Origin: an uncultured Neisseria sp.
GTDB lineage: Bacteria; Pseudomonadota; Gammaproteobacteria; Burkholderiales; Neisseriaceae
DNA: 6,391 bases
Assembly: GCA_927911515.1 (NCBI GenBank)
Contig: CAKMQH010000018.1
Location: 1 to 6,391 of the forward strand
Direction of reading: 5' to 3'
A program made the position numbers and the translations under genes. Shown here in pieces: positions 1 through 5,625 of this stretch. The notes under the pieces are model-generated. The model ran no database searches. It saw only the letters and a list, made by a program, of their open reading frames with translations, and was not told the DNA's origin. Positions within the stretch are counted from its first letter, which is position 1; each line of letters begins with the position of its first letter.

Positions 1-251
1 CCGGCAACGGCGGCGATGGTGTTGCACGCGATGACCAGTGCCTTAACATCGTTTTCCAGCAGGAAATCGACAATCTGCATGGCGAAGGTTTCGATGGTGG
101 CGCGGGATTTGGTGCCGTAGGGAACGCGGGCGGTGTCGCCGAAGTAGATGATGTTTTCCATCGGCAGGCGTTCCATCAGGGCGCGGACGTTGGTCAGGCC
201 GCCGACGCCGGAATCGAAAACGCCGATGGGGCGTTGTTTGCTGGTAGTCAT
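1..251 (-). CDS. murI: Glutamate racemase MurI, 5' part only (3' end lies outside the window)
   Basis: Glutamate racemase interconverts L- and D-glutamate in the cytoplasm and supplies D-Glu for peptidoglycan. The minus-strand reading from ATG 251-249 gives 83 codons beginning MTTSKQRPIGVFDSGVGGLT. Family signatures seen are the substrate-binding FDSGVGG (residues about 11-17), the FGDTARVPYG block (about 46-55) and VIACNT near the window edge, whose Cys is one of the two catalytic cysteines of the family. The C-terminal two thirds, with the second cysteine, are off the left end. No strong Shine-Dalgarno is visible before the ATG. A TACAAT (minus strand, 287-292) could be the -10 of its promoter, but the -35 is weak. 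The gene is divergent from tsaE. Identification is firm; only the length is unknown. Confidence 0.95.
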   Translation of the reverse strand, partial: MTTSKQRPIGVFDSGVGGLTNVRALMERLPMENIIYFGDTARVPYGTKSRATIETFAMQIVDFLLENDVKALVIACNTIAAVA

Positions 252-322
252 GATGCGGTTTGTACGGATTAGGTATGATGGGGCGGATTGTACACGTTCG
301 GCGCAAGGCTTAACAGGGACGG

Positions 323-334
323 AGGTCGTCTGAA
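323..334 (+). repeat. DNA uptake sequence, AG-mucDUS type
   Basis: Perfect AGGTCGTCTGAA followed by A. It is the left arm of the inverted pair upstream of tsaE. DUS are bound by the minor pilin ComP during transformation in Neisseria. Confidence 0.9.
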
Positions 335-362
335 AGGGTTTGGGTTGTGTGGAAACGGCGTT

Positions 363-374
363 TTCAGACGACCT
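363..374 (-). repeat. DNA uptake sequence, AG-mucDUS type
   Basis: Perfect TTCAGACGACCT on the plus strand, so the DUS reads on the minus strand. It is the right arm of the inverted pair upstream of tsaE. Confidence 0.9.
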
Positions 375-445
375 CTGCGGCGTTTGGACGGCAAACGGCA
401 AAGATGCCGATTGAACATCTTTATCTAACTTTATCCTCCCTTATG

Positions 446-474
446 TTTGCAAATGCCCGTAAATACAGCATAAT
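446..474 (+). promoter_or_regulatory. Candidate sigma-70 promoter for tsaE-amiC
   Basis: TTTGCA (446-451) and CATAAT (469-474) are separated by 17 nt in an AT-rich patch just before tsaE, leaving a leader of roughly 25 nt to the ATG. The -10 matches consensus at five of six positions; the -35 is poor. It is judged by eye only. Confidence 0.4.
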
Positions 475-506
475 TAAGGTTTTTAGAACACGATAAGGCT
501 GATTTC

Positions 507-983
507 ATGAGCGACGGCGCATCCCTTTCCCGCCAGCTTCCCGACGAAGAGTCCACACTCAAGCTGGGCGGGAGTTGGGCAAAATCGCTGCGCGCGCCAT
601 TGGTCATCCATCTGCAAGGCGATTTAGGCGCGGGAAAAACCACGTTCACGCGTGGCATCCTGCGCGGACTCGGACACACCGGCGCGGTCAAAAGCCCGAC
701 CTACGCCATCGTCGAGTCCTACCCGCTGGAAGCGTTCACGCTCCATCATTTCGACCTCTACCGCTTTGCCTCGCCCGAAGAATGGGAAGATGCGGGTCTG
801 GACGACCTGTTCTCCCCTGACAGCGTCTGCATCATCGAATGGCCGCAACAGGGCGGCGCGTTCACTCCGCCCGCAGACATCACCGTATCCCTGAATCACG
901 CCGCGCAGGGCAGGACCTGCACCGCTACCGCACACACCGCCAACGGACAAAAAAGTTTAGAAGCATGGTTAAATTCAAACTGA
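507..983 (+). CDS. tsaE: TsaE, ATPase of the tRNA t6A-modification complex
   Basis: TsaE (formerly YjeE) is the P-loop ATPase that works with TsaB and TsaD to make N6-threonylcarbamoyladenosine at position 37 of ANN-decoding tRNAs in the cytoplasm. The 158-aa product has the usual family length. Motifs seen are Walker A GDLGAGKTT (about 38-46), the switch-like VKSPTY (61-66), HHFDLYR (about 80-86) and the Walker-B-like CIIEWPQ (about 108-114), all in the expected order. The ATG is preceded by TAAGG about 9 nt upstream, which supports this start. The 3' end overlaps amiC by 19 nt in another frame, suggesting one transcript and coupled translation. Next to an AmiB/AmiC-type amidase is the usual place for tsaE in proteobacteria. 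The frame is intact. Confidence 0.96.
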   Translation: MSDGASLSRQLPDEESTLKLGGSWAKSLRAPLVIHLQGDLGAGKTTFTRGILRGLGHTGAVKSPTYAIVESYPLEAFTLHHFDLYRFASPEEWEDAGLDDLFSPDSVCIIEWPQQGGAFTPPADITVSLNHAAQGRTCTATAHTANGQKSLEAWLNSN

Positions 984-2224
984 CACGAAGACAAGTCGTC
1001 CGCCAAGCCGCCGGACTGTTGTTCACCCTCACGCCGATTGCCTCCGCCCTCGCCAAAGCCGCGCCGCCCGCCCAATTCGTCGCCGCCCGTATTTGGCCTT
1101 CGCACGCCTATACCCGTATTACCATCGAAAGCTCGCGCGCGCTGCAATATCAGCATTTCGCCTTGGAAAACCCCGGCAGGCTCGTCGTTGACATCCAAAA
1201 CGCCAACATCAACAGCGTCCTACAAGGCATTTCCGGCAAAGTCCTGCCCGACGACCCCTACATCCGCAGCATCCGCGCCGGACAAAACACCCCGACGACC
1301 GTGCGCGTCGTGATCGACCTCAAGCAAAACGCTCACCCGCAAGTCTTCTCGCTTGCCCCTGTCGGCGGCTTTAAAAAACCGCCTCGTGATCGACCTTTAT
1401 CCGCACGGTGTCGATGCCAACGACCCGATGATGGCGCTGCTCAACGGCAATCCGCCGAAACGCATGCAAACGCAACGTCCTGCCGAGCGCACGAACATTG
1501 CCCAAGACACGCCTGCGCGTTCCAACCGCGGCGGCCGCCGCCCCGTCGTCATGATAGACCCCGGTCATGGCGGTGAAGACCCCGGTGCCATCGGTCCGAG
1601 CGGCTTGAAAGAGAAAAACGTCGTCCTCTCCATCGCCCGCGAAGCCAAAAACCGCCTTGAAAGCATAGGCTACACCGTTTACATGACCCGCAACGAAGAC
1701 ATCTTCATCCCGTTGGGCGTGCGCGTCGCCAAAGCCCGCGCACGCAATGCCGACGTGTTCGTCTCTATCCACGCCGACGCCTTCACCAGCCCGTCCGCGC
1801 GCGTACCGGCGTGTATATGCTCAACACCAAAGGCGCGACCAGCTCTGCCGCCAAATTCCTCGCCCAAACCCAAAACAACGCCGATGCCATCGGCGGCGTT
1901 GCCAAAAGCGGCAACCGCAGCGTCGATAACGCCATTCTCGACATGACCCAAACCGCCACCATGCGCGACAGCCGCAAACTGGGACATTCCGTCCTGACCG
2001 AATTGGGCAAACTCAACCAACTCCACAAAGGTCGTGTTGACGAAGCCAACTTCGCCGTCCTGCGCGCGCCCGACATCCCTTCCATCCTCGTTGAAACCGC
2101 CTTCCTGTCCAACCCGACCGAAGAGCGGCTGCTCGGCAGCGACTCCTTCCGCCGCCAATGCGCCGATGCCATCGCCACCGGCATCCAAAAATACGTCAAT
2201 ACCGCCGTATTGCGCAGAGGGTAA
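965..2224 (+). pseudogene. amiC: N-acetylmuramoyl-L-alanine amidase AmiC, interrupted by two compensating frameshifts
   Basis: AmiC is a periplasmic zinc amidase that cuts the stem peptide from MurNAc and splits septal peptidoglycan; in Neisseria it is activated by NlpD. The start at 965 gives a twin-arginine signal (TRRQVV, residues 7-12, hydrophobic stretch to about residue 29, ALA before the mature part), then an AMIN domain (about 36-150). At an A6 run (1373-1378) the reading must move to the next frame: GFK then continues as NRLVIDLYPHG. This frame carries DPGHGGEDPGA (zinc-ligand His 1566-1568), KEKNVV (Glu 1611-1613) and SIHADA (His 1770-1772). At about 1803 one G is missing from an expected GGTACC, and the original frame resumes with VYMLNTKGA, ending in ILVETAFLSN (Glu 2093-2095). 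Without re-shifting, the first frame ends at TGA 1574-1576, inside the zinc motif, so no catalytic domain would be made. The corrected length is 419 aa, about normal. The break is either a sequence error or recent inactivation. Confidence 0.9.
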
Positions 2225-2247
2225 GCTAGGTTTACCGGAAAAGATAA

Positions 2248-2290
2248 AAAGGTCGTCTGAAAACAGGTTTTCAGAGACCTTTGTGTTTTT
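2248..2290 (+). terminator. DUS-containing rho-independent terminator after amiC
   Basis: The arm 2248-2263 pairs with 2268-2282 around the tetraloop CAGG, leaving one bulged G at 2255. The stem is followed by TTTGTGTTTTT. It starts 24 nt after the amiC stop. The plus arm is a perfect DUS; the other arm lacks one base of the DUS complement. Confidence 0.8.
2250..2261 (+). repeat. DNA uptake sequence, AG-mucDUS type
   Basis: Perfect AGGTCGTCTGAA forming the 5' arm of the amiC terminator. The opposite arm, TTCAGAGACCT, is one base short of a DUS. Confidence 0.9.
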
Positions 2291-2513
2291 ATGCTTTAAA
2301 ACCGTTTGTTCAGTATGGGCAAGCTGCTTCCATGCCGTGGCGGACGCAGTTTGCTTGTTCTGCCGGGTTGGGAAGAGGGGGTTAAGGGCGGCTTCCAACT
2401 GGTTTTCTGTAAGCCGAACGCCTGACGAATACGCTGCACCTGCTCCGCCCGTTTGTCGCGTTTGATGAGGTGGAACAGGTTTTACTGATGGCTAATTTGT
2501 TCCTTCCATGACA
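2283..2513. other. Intergenic stretch between amiC and yqiK, no convincing gene
   Basis: Apart from the two hairpins flanking it, this stretch has no gene I can support. On the minus strand one frame is free of stops for about 61 codons (roughly 2486 down to 2298). It contains a charged, protein-like run, LFHLIKRDKRAEQVQRIRQA (upper half), that turns into a low-quality Pro/Ser/Arg tail. It has no start codon and no ribosome site and is bounded by TAA at both ends. It may be a worn gene relic or chance. Confidence 0.4.
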
Positions 2514-2555
2514 AAAGGTCGTCTGAAACCCTATTTCGAGGTTTCAGAGACCTTT
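2514..2555 (-). terminator. DUS-containing hairpin after yqiK
   Basis: Arms 2514-2530 and 2540-2555 pair with one bulged G (2521) around a 9-nt loop. Read on the minus strand it comes 27 nt after the yqiK stop and ends in TTTT, so it is the likely yqiK terminator, facing the amiC terminator. The minus arm lacks the same single base as the amiC hairpin. Confidence 0.7.
2516..2527 (+). repeat. DNA uptake sequence, AG-mucDUS type
   Basis: Perfect AGGTCGTCTGAA in one arm of the yqiK terminator hairpin. A further shortened relic, TTCAGACCT, lies at 2559-2567 between the hairpin and the yqiK stop. Confidence 0.9.
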
Positions 2556-2582
2556 GCTTTCAGACCTTCTTAGCAGCGCGGC

Positions 2583-4295
2583 TTATTCTTTGCCGATGCC
2601 TTTATCCAGCCCTTGCGTCAGACCGTTGATGTCGCCGCCGTTCAGGCCCAATTCTTTCAAGAGGCCGTCAACCAGCGGGGCTTGGCTGCGGTAGCGCAGG
2701 GCGCTGTTGACCATTTGGTCGGCGAGGCTGGCTTGTGTGGTTTGACCGTCCGACACGCCTTCGGAGCCGTTGGCAGCGCCGCTGAATCCGCCCAAGCCGT
2801 TGACTTGCAGAATCTTGATGTCGTCGATGTTTTCCATCGGGCGCACGGATTCGCGGATGATGTCGGGCAGGTGTTTCAAGAGGGCGAGGCGCACTTGCAT
2901 TTCGACTTGCTCGACGCTCAACACGTTGGCGGCTTCGTTAACGGCGCGGGTACCTTCGGCATCGACTTTGTATTGCTGCTCTTGCGCTTGTGCCAGCAGG
3001 ACTTTGGCATCGGCTTCACCTTTGGCTTGCAGGCGTTGTTTCTCGGCTTCGGCTTCGGCGGCGATGCGCACGGCTTCGGCGCGGTCTTGCGCGGCCTGTT
3101 TCTCGGCTTCGGCGGCGACGGTGAGCGAAATCGCATCTTTTTGTGCGGCTTCTTCGGCAGCAATCAGTTCGACCGCTTTGGCACGTTCGGCGCGTTCGGT
3201 TTCGCGTACGGTAATCACGCTCTCTTCTTCACGAACGGCGGCGGCGCGGGCTTTGTCGGCCTCGGCTTTGGCTTCGGATTCGGCACGCGATTTTTCGGCA
3301 ACGGCGATGGCGCGGTCTTGTTCTGCCAACTCGATGGCTTTGCGGCGCTCAACCTCCGCCTGCTCGACGGCTTGGGCTTTGCGGATGTCTTCGTTTTTAA
3401 TATCGCGTTCGGCGGCGATTCGTTTCAAATCCACTTCGCGCTCGGCGGCGATTTTAGCTTCTTCCGCCTCGCGTTTTTTCTGCGCTTCCTGCTCAGCGAT
3501 GCTGGCTTCCTGTTCGGCGCGGCGCACGGCGATTTCGCGTTCTTGTTCGAGTTTGGCGTATTCTTCTTCGCGCGAGATTTTCAGGCGTTGCTGCTCGGCT
3601 TCGAGGTTTTTGGTTTTAATCGCCAAATCGGTGTCTTGTTCGATTTCGTTGCGTTTTTTGCGGCGGCCTTCGATGGTTTCGGTCAGTTTGGTCAGACCTT
3701 CCGCGTCAAACGCGTTTTGCGGGTTGAAAAATTCAAAGCTGGTCTGGTCGAGGCCGGTTAGGGAGACGGTTTCAAGTTCGAGACCGTTTTTAAACAAGTC
3801 TTCGCTGACGACTTGCTGCACTTTCTGAACGAAATCAACACGTTTCTCGTGCAGCTCTTCCATCGCCATTTCGGCGGCAACGGCGCGCAGGGCATCGACG
3901 AATTTACCTTCGACGAGGTCTTTCAACTCGTCGGGCGACATGGTTTTCATACCCAGCGTTTGCGCGGCGGTGGCAATGCTCTCCGCGCTGGGTTTGACGC
4001 GGACGTAAAACTCCGCCATCACGTCAACGCGCATCCGGTCGCGGGTAATCAATGCCTGTTGAGCCGCGCGGCGCACTTCAAGACGCAATGTGTTCATGTT
4101 GACGGGGATGATTTCGTGCAGCACGGGCAGCACCATCGCGCCGCCGTTCATGATGACTTTTTCGCCGCCGAAGCCGGTACGGACGAAGGAGACTTCTTTG
4201 CTGGCGCGGCGGTACAGGCGGGTGAGGATAAGGCCGAGTACGAACAGCGCGACGAGTATGACGCCGGCGATGATGCCGATGGAAACTAAGTTCAT
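2583..4295 (-). CDS. yqiK: YqiK-like flotillin/SPFH inner-membrane protein
   Basis: This 570-aa protein resembles E. coli YqiK (about 550 aa) of the flotillin family: membrane scaffold proteins that form oligomeric microdomains, often paired with an NfeD/YqiJ-type OB-fold membrane protein. Visible order: one N-terminal membrane segment (about 5-26, VSIGIIAGVILVALFVLGL), an SPFH/band-7 domain (about 30-200, including FGGEKVIMNGGAMVLPVLHE), a very long Ala/Glu/Lys/Arg-rich coiled coil (about 210-460, with many EAE and AEAEA steps), then a C-terminal region with VEMQVRLALLKHLPDIIRESV and a Gly-rich tail. The start is supported by AAAGGA (minus strand, 4302-4307) seven nt before ATG. Its usual partner yqiJ is on the same strand but separated by an AT-rich insert. 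Precise function is unknown in this organism. The frame is intact and matches its GC-rich surroundings. Confidence 0.92.
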   Translation of the reverse strand: MNLVSIGIIAGVILVALFVLGLILTRLYRRASKEVSFVRTGFGGEKVIMNGGAMVLPVLHEIIPVNMNTLRLEVRRAAQQALITRDRMRVDVMAEFYVRVKPSAESIATAAQTLGMKTMSPDELKDLVEGKFVDALRAVAAEMAMEELHEKRVDFVQKVQQVVSEDLFKNGLELETVSLTGLDQTSFEFFNPQNAFDAEGLTKLTETIEGRRKKRNEIEQDTDLAIKTKNLEAEQQRLKISREEEYAKLEQEREIAVRRAEQEASIAEQEAQKKREAEEAKIAAEREVDLKRIAAERDIKNEDIRKAQAVEQAEVERRKAIELAEQDRAIAVAEKSRAESEAKAEADKARAAAVREEESVITVRETERAERAKAVELIAAEEAAQKDAISLTVAAEAEKQAAQDRAEAVRIAAEAEAEKQRLQAKGEADAKVLLAQAQEQQYKVDAEGTRAVNEAANVLSVEQVEMQVRLALLKHLPDIIRESVRPMENIDDIKILQVNGLGGFSGAANGSEGVSDGQTTQASLADQMVNSALRYRSQAPLVDGLLKELGLNGGDINGLTQGLDKGIGKE

Positions 4296-4338
4296 GGTTT
4301 TTCCTTTCTTGTCGTCGATATACCCTTGAGGGGCGTGG

Positions 4339-4376
4339 TTTCAGACGGTTTTTTTAGGGTTTGGGGGCGTCTGAAA
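4339..4376. other. Hairpin of two degenerate DUS halves between the cargo gene and yqiK
   Basis: TTTCAGACG (4339-4347) and CGTCTGAAA (4368-4376) are perfect 9-nt inverted repeats around a 20-nt loop with a T7 run. Neither arm completes the 12-base DUS: the outer bases are changed. On the minus strand the hairpin lies after the cargo gene stop and 44 nt before the yqiK start, so it might terminate or reduce transcription from yqiJ and the cargo gene into yqiK. Confidence 0.6.
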
Positions 4377-4451
4377 AGGTTAAAAATTTGGATTTGTAGG
4401 AACGTAGGTTTGATTTTTAAATATTCTCATGCAAAATGGTTGGTTATACGC

Positions 4452-5108
4452 TTAATCTCTCACTCCAGTAATTTTAAATTTTGAATTCGTAGTAGAAAAA
4501 TCATTTAAAATCATTGATTTAAATAAATACGAATATGGATTAAATTCATAACTAGCTGTTTTATTGAGCGCTTCAAGTAGTAACCATAAGAATGTTTTAA
4601 TATGAATATCATCAGTATTACCTGATAAAAGATAAGTCCCCGATTTTTGGTTTCTACGAGTTGGAAATGGATACGGTATGCCATTATTTCGATGAAAAAT
4701 AATGCCATCTTTAATGCTTAAAATGATATTAAAATTAAAGGGTTCATCTTCAAACGGGAGGTTCACTAAAAGATTGTCTATCTTCCTATCTTCATTTAGT
4801 TTATCAATACCTCTAATTTCTTCACAAATAATAAAAGAGACTAAATTCATTTCTTCAAAGATTTTTAAATTATAAACAAGACCTCTTTCAAATTCTTCTT
4901 GCTTAGCATTAAGTTCCTTGATAATACTATCCAACTCCTCTCGTAATTCATCACTATTATTTTCTGCTTCATCTATATCATTTTCTAAGTTCATTTTTTG
5001 AACTGTCAGCTCTGTAATTTCCTCATTTAATAAAAATAATTTTTCATTATCCTCATAGATATAAGAGATGTTTTGCCAATTTATAAGCGTACTCTCTATT
5101 TCCCTCAT
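4452..5108 (-). CDS. C-terminal fragment of the DUF6602-like gene (218-aa ORF)
   Basis: This open stretch can be read alone as 218 aa, but the ATG at 5108 has no Shine-Dalgarno (it follows AATAAATTTA) and the frame is open and protein-like for about 18 codons upstream, so it is probably internal to the larger gene. Residues about 20-75 form an acidic Leu/Glu/Asn heptad coiled coil. The rest contains VYNLKIFEEMNLVSFIICEE, ILSIKDGIIFHRN and KTFLWLLLEALNK, and ends KITGVRD. There are no membrane segments. It is AT-rich and unlike its GC-rich neighbours. Confidence 0.5.
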   Translation of the reverse strand: MREIESTLINWQNISYIYEDNEKLFLLNEEITELTVQKMNLENDIDEAENNSDELREELDSIIKELNAKQEEFERGLVYNLKIFEEMNLVSFIICEEIRGIDKLNEDRKIDNLLVNLPFEDEPFNFNIILSIKDGIIFHRNNGIPYPFPTRRNQKSGTYLLSGNTDDIHIKTFLWLLLEALNKTASYEFNPYSYLFKSMILNDFSTTNSKFKITGVRD

Positions 5109-5222
5109 TAAATTTATTGGTCGAATAGGATAAAAATTATCAGGAGTAATCTTTCTTAATTTTTTTAGTTATTCTAATTTTTTTTGACAACCTCCTCTAA
5201 TTCGCTTATTGTTAATACCGAT

Positions 5223-5561
5223 TTAATCTCTCCGATAGCGTAGGTTGTCTCTGTTGGAAAAAAAACGTACTCCGGACTTCTCCAGCTTAGGAGTATTATC
5301 AAAATCATAAATTACTAAATCAGTTTGATTAGAATACTCTCCATTTTTATTAATAAGGAAGCCATTACTTATTTTCATATGATTAGGTAAAAACTGCTGG
5401 ATAAATTCCGCACATATATTTTCTCTATATCTACCAAATTCTCCAGCGTGAGTTAATCCATTTTTGTTAGTATCATGTTGAAACAGTTTTCTACAATTTA
5501 AAAAATTACTTTTAAAACTATTAATAGCAGTATCAAGTAATTCTGACATTGGATTCCGCAT
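5223..5561 (-). CDS. N-terminal fragment of the DUF6602-like gene (112-aa ORF)
   Basis: As written the frame gives 112 aa, of which the last 11 (SNRDNLRYRRD) are out-of-frame sequence after the T8 run. The first 101 residues hold the conserved-looking GEFGRYRENICAEFIQQFLP and QTDLVIYD blocks. The first ATG has GGAG six nt upstream; an alternative start is Met5 (MSELLDTAINS). Alone, it would carry D81 but not the E-x-K pair, so it would not be catalytic if this is a nuclease. Confidence 0.5.
   Translation of the reverse strand: MRNPMSELLDTAINSFKSNFLNCRKLFQHDTNKNGLTHAGEFGRYRENICAEFIQQFLPNHMKISNGFLINKNGEYSNQTDLVIYDFDNTPKLEKSGVRFFSNRDNLRYRRD
5258..5265. repeat. A8/T8 homopolymer, possible switch in the cargo gene
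   Basis: Eight A on the plus strand (T on the coding strand) at the point where the DUF6602-like frame is lost. Seven would keep VRFF-PTETTYAIGEIKS in frame. Such runs are prone to slippage in replication and also to sequencing error. Confidence 0.7.
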
Positions 5562-5584
5562 ACGACACTCCGTATTAATAAAAG

Positions 5585-5590
5585 ATTATA
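5585..5590 (-). promoter_or_regulatory. Candidate -10 box for the cargo gene
   Basis: A perfect TATAAT on the minus strand lies 23 nt before the ATG at 5561, followed by an AT-rich start region. The -35 at 17-nt spacing (ACAGTC) is weak. It suggests the island gene has its own promoter, between yqiJ and itself. Confidence 0.35.
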
Positions 5591-5613
5591 TTCAGTAATC
5601 GTAAACCGACTGT

Positions 5614-5625
5614 TTCAGACGACCT
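5614..5625 (-). repeat. DNA uptake sequence overlapping the yqiJ stop codon
   Basis: Perfect DUS on the minus strand; its first A is the last base of the yqiJ stop TGA. It lies at the right edge of the AT-rich island. No inverted partner is near, so it is not a hairpin. Confidence 0.9.

Larger units (their letters stand above)
320..377. repeat. Inverted pair of perfect DUS in the murI/tsaE divergent interval
   Basis: A perfect AGGTCGTCTGAA on the plus strand (323-334) faces its exact complement (363-374). With flanking bases, 320-335 can pair with 362-377 around a 26-nt loop (one G-T wobble). Inverted DUS pairs in Neisseria often act as terminators at gene ends, but this one lies upstream of both neighbours, so a normal terminator role is not obvious. 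It lies outside both candidate promoters and may insulate them from each other. Confidence 0.85.
4452..5561 (-). pseudogene. DUF6602-like putative nuclease gene, interrupted at three homopolymers
   Basis: The first 101 residues (from ATG 5561, with GGAG six nt upstream) contain HAGEFGRYRENICAEFIQQFLPN and QTDLVIYD, the pattern I associate with DUF6602 proteins. Then a T8 run on the coding strand (A at 5258-5265) throws the frame to an early stop. Removing one base gives PTETTYAIGEIKSVLTISEL, exactly the type of continuation expected. Removing one base each from the runs at 5178-5185 and 5160-5166 carries the frame into ITPDNFYPIRPINLMREIES and on to TAA 4452-4454. The rebuilt protein is about 368 aa. 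D81 with E111-x-K113 (and perhaps E52) resembles a PD-(D/E)xK nuclease site; this is inference. A coiled coil follows, then a C-terminal part with ILSIKDGIIFHRN and KTFLWLLLEALNK. Function is unknown; defence is possible. It may be phase-variable, a true pseudogene or misread. Confidence 0.7.
4377..5613. other. AT-rich island splitting the yqiJ-yqiK unit
   Basis: Base composition changes sharply here: hand counts give 12 G+C of 60 at 4501-4560 and 17 of 60 at 5341-5400, against 37 of 60 at 1081-1140. No perfect DUS occurs inside, whereas the rest of the window has seven. The right edge abuts a perfect DUS after yqiJ and the left edge a degenerate DUS hairpin. No transposase, integrase, tRNA or clear direct repeat is seen. 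The island holds one (broken) gene. I infer horizontal acquisition, perhaps by transformation and recombination in flanking DNA. Exact ends are estimated from composition. Confidence 0.75.

Noticed and set aside
839..964. Upstream extension of the amiC frame from an ATG at 839
   Set aside because: That part overlaps the conserved tsaE end. The start at 965 gives a proper Tat signal peptide, so the extension is only an open frame.
1373..1803. Programmed ribosomal frameshifting in amiC
   Set aside because: Two separate shifts in opposite directions would be needed, the second site has no slippery sequence, and amidases of this family are not known to use recoding. Error or mutation is simpler.
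1679..2398. Minus-strand ORF of 239 codons across amiC and the downstream spacer
   Set aside because: It lies antisense to conserved amidase sequence, crosses the amiC terminator hairpin and shows no recognisable domain.
2613..3828. Long plus-strand ORFs (382 and 352 codons) opposite yqiK
   Set aside because: They are shadows of the Ala/Glu-rich coiled coil of yqiK: their Phe/Gly- or Ser/Arg-dominated composition mirrors repeated GAA/GCG-type codons, and the yqiK frame has clear domains and a ribosome site.
4377..5613. Insertion sequence or transposon as carrier of the AT-rich island
   Set aside because: No transposase or integrase, no terminal inverted repeats and no clear target duplication could be found at the edges.
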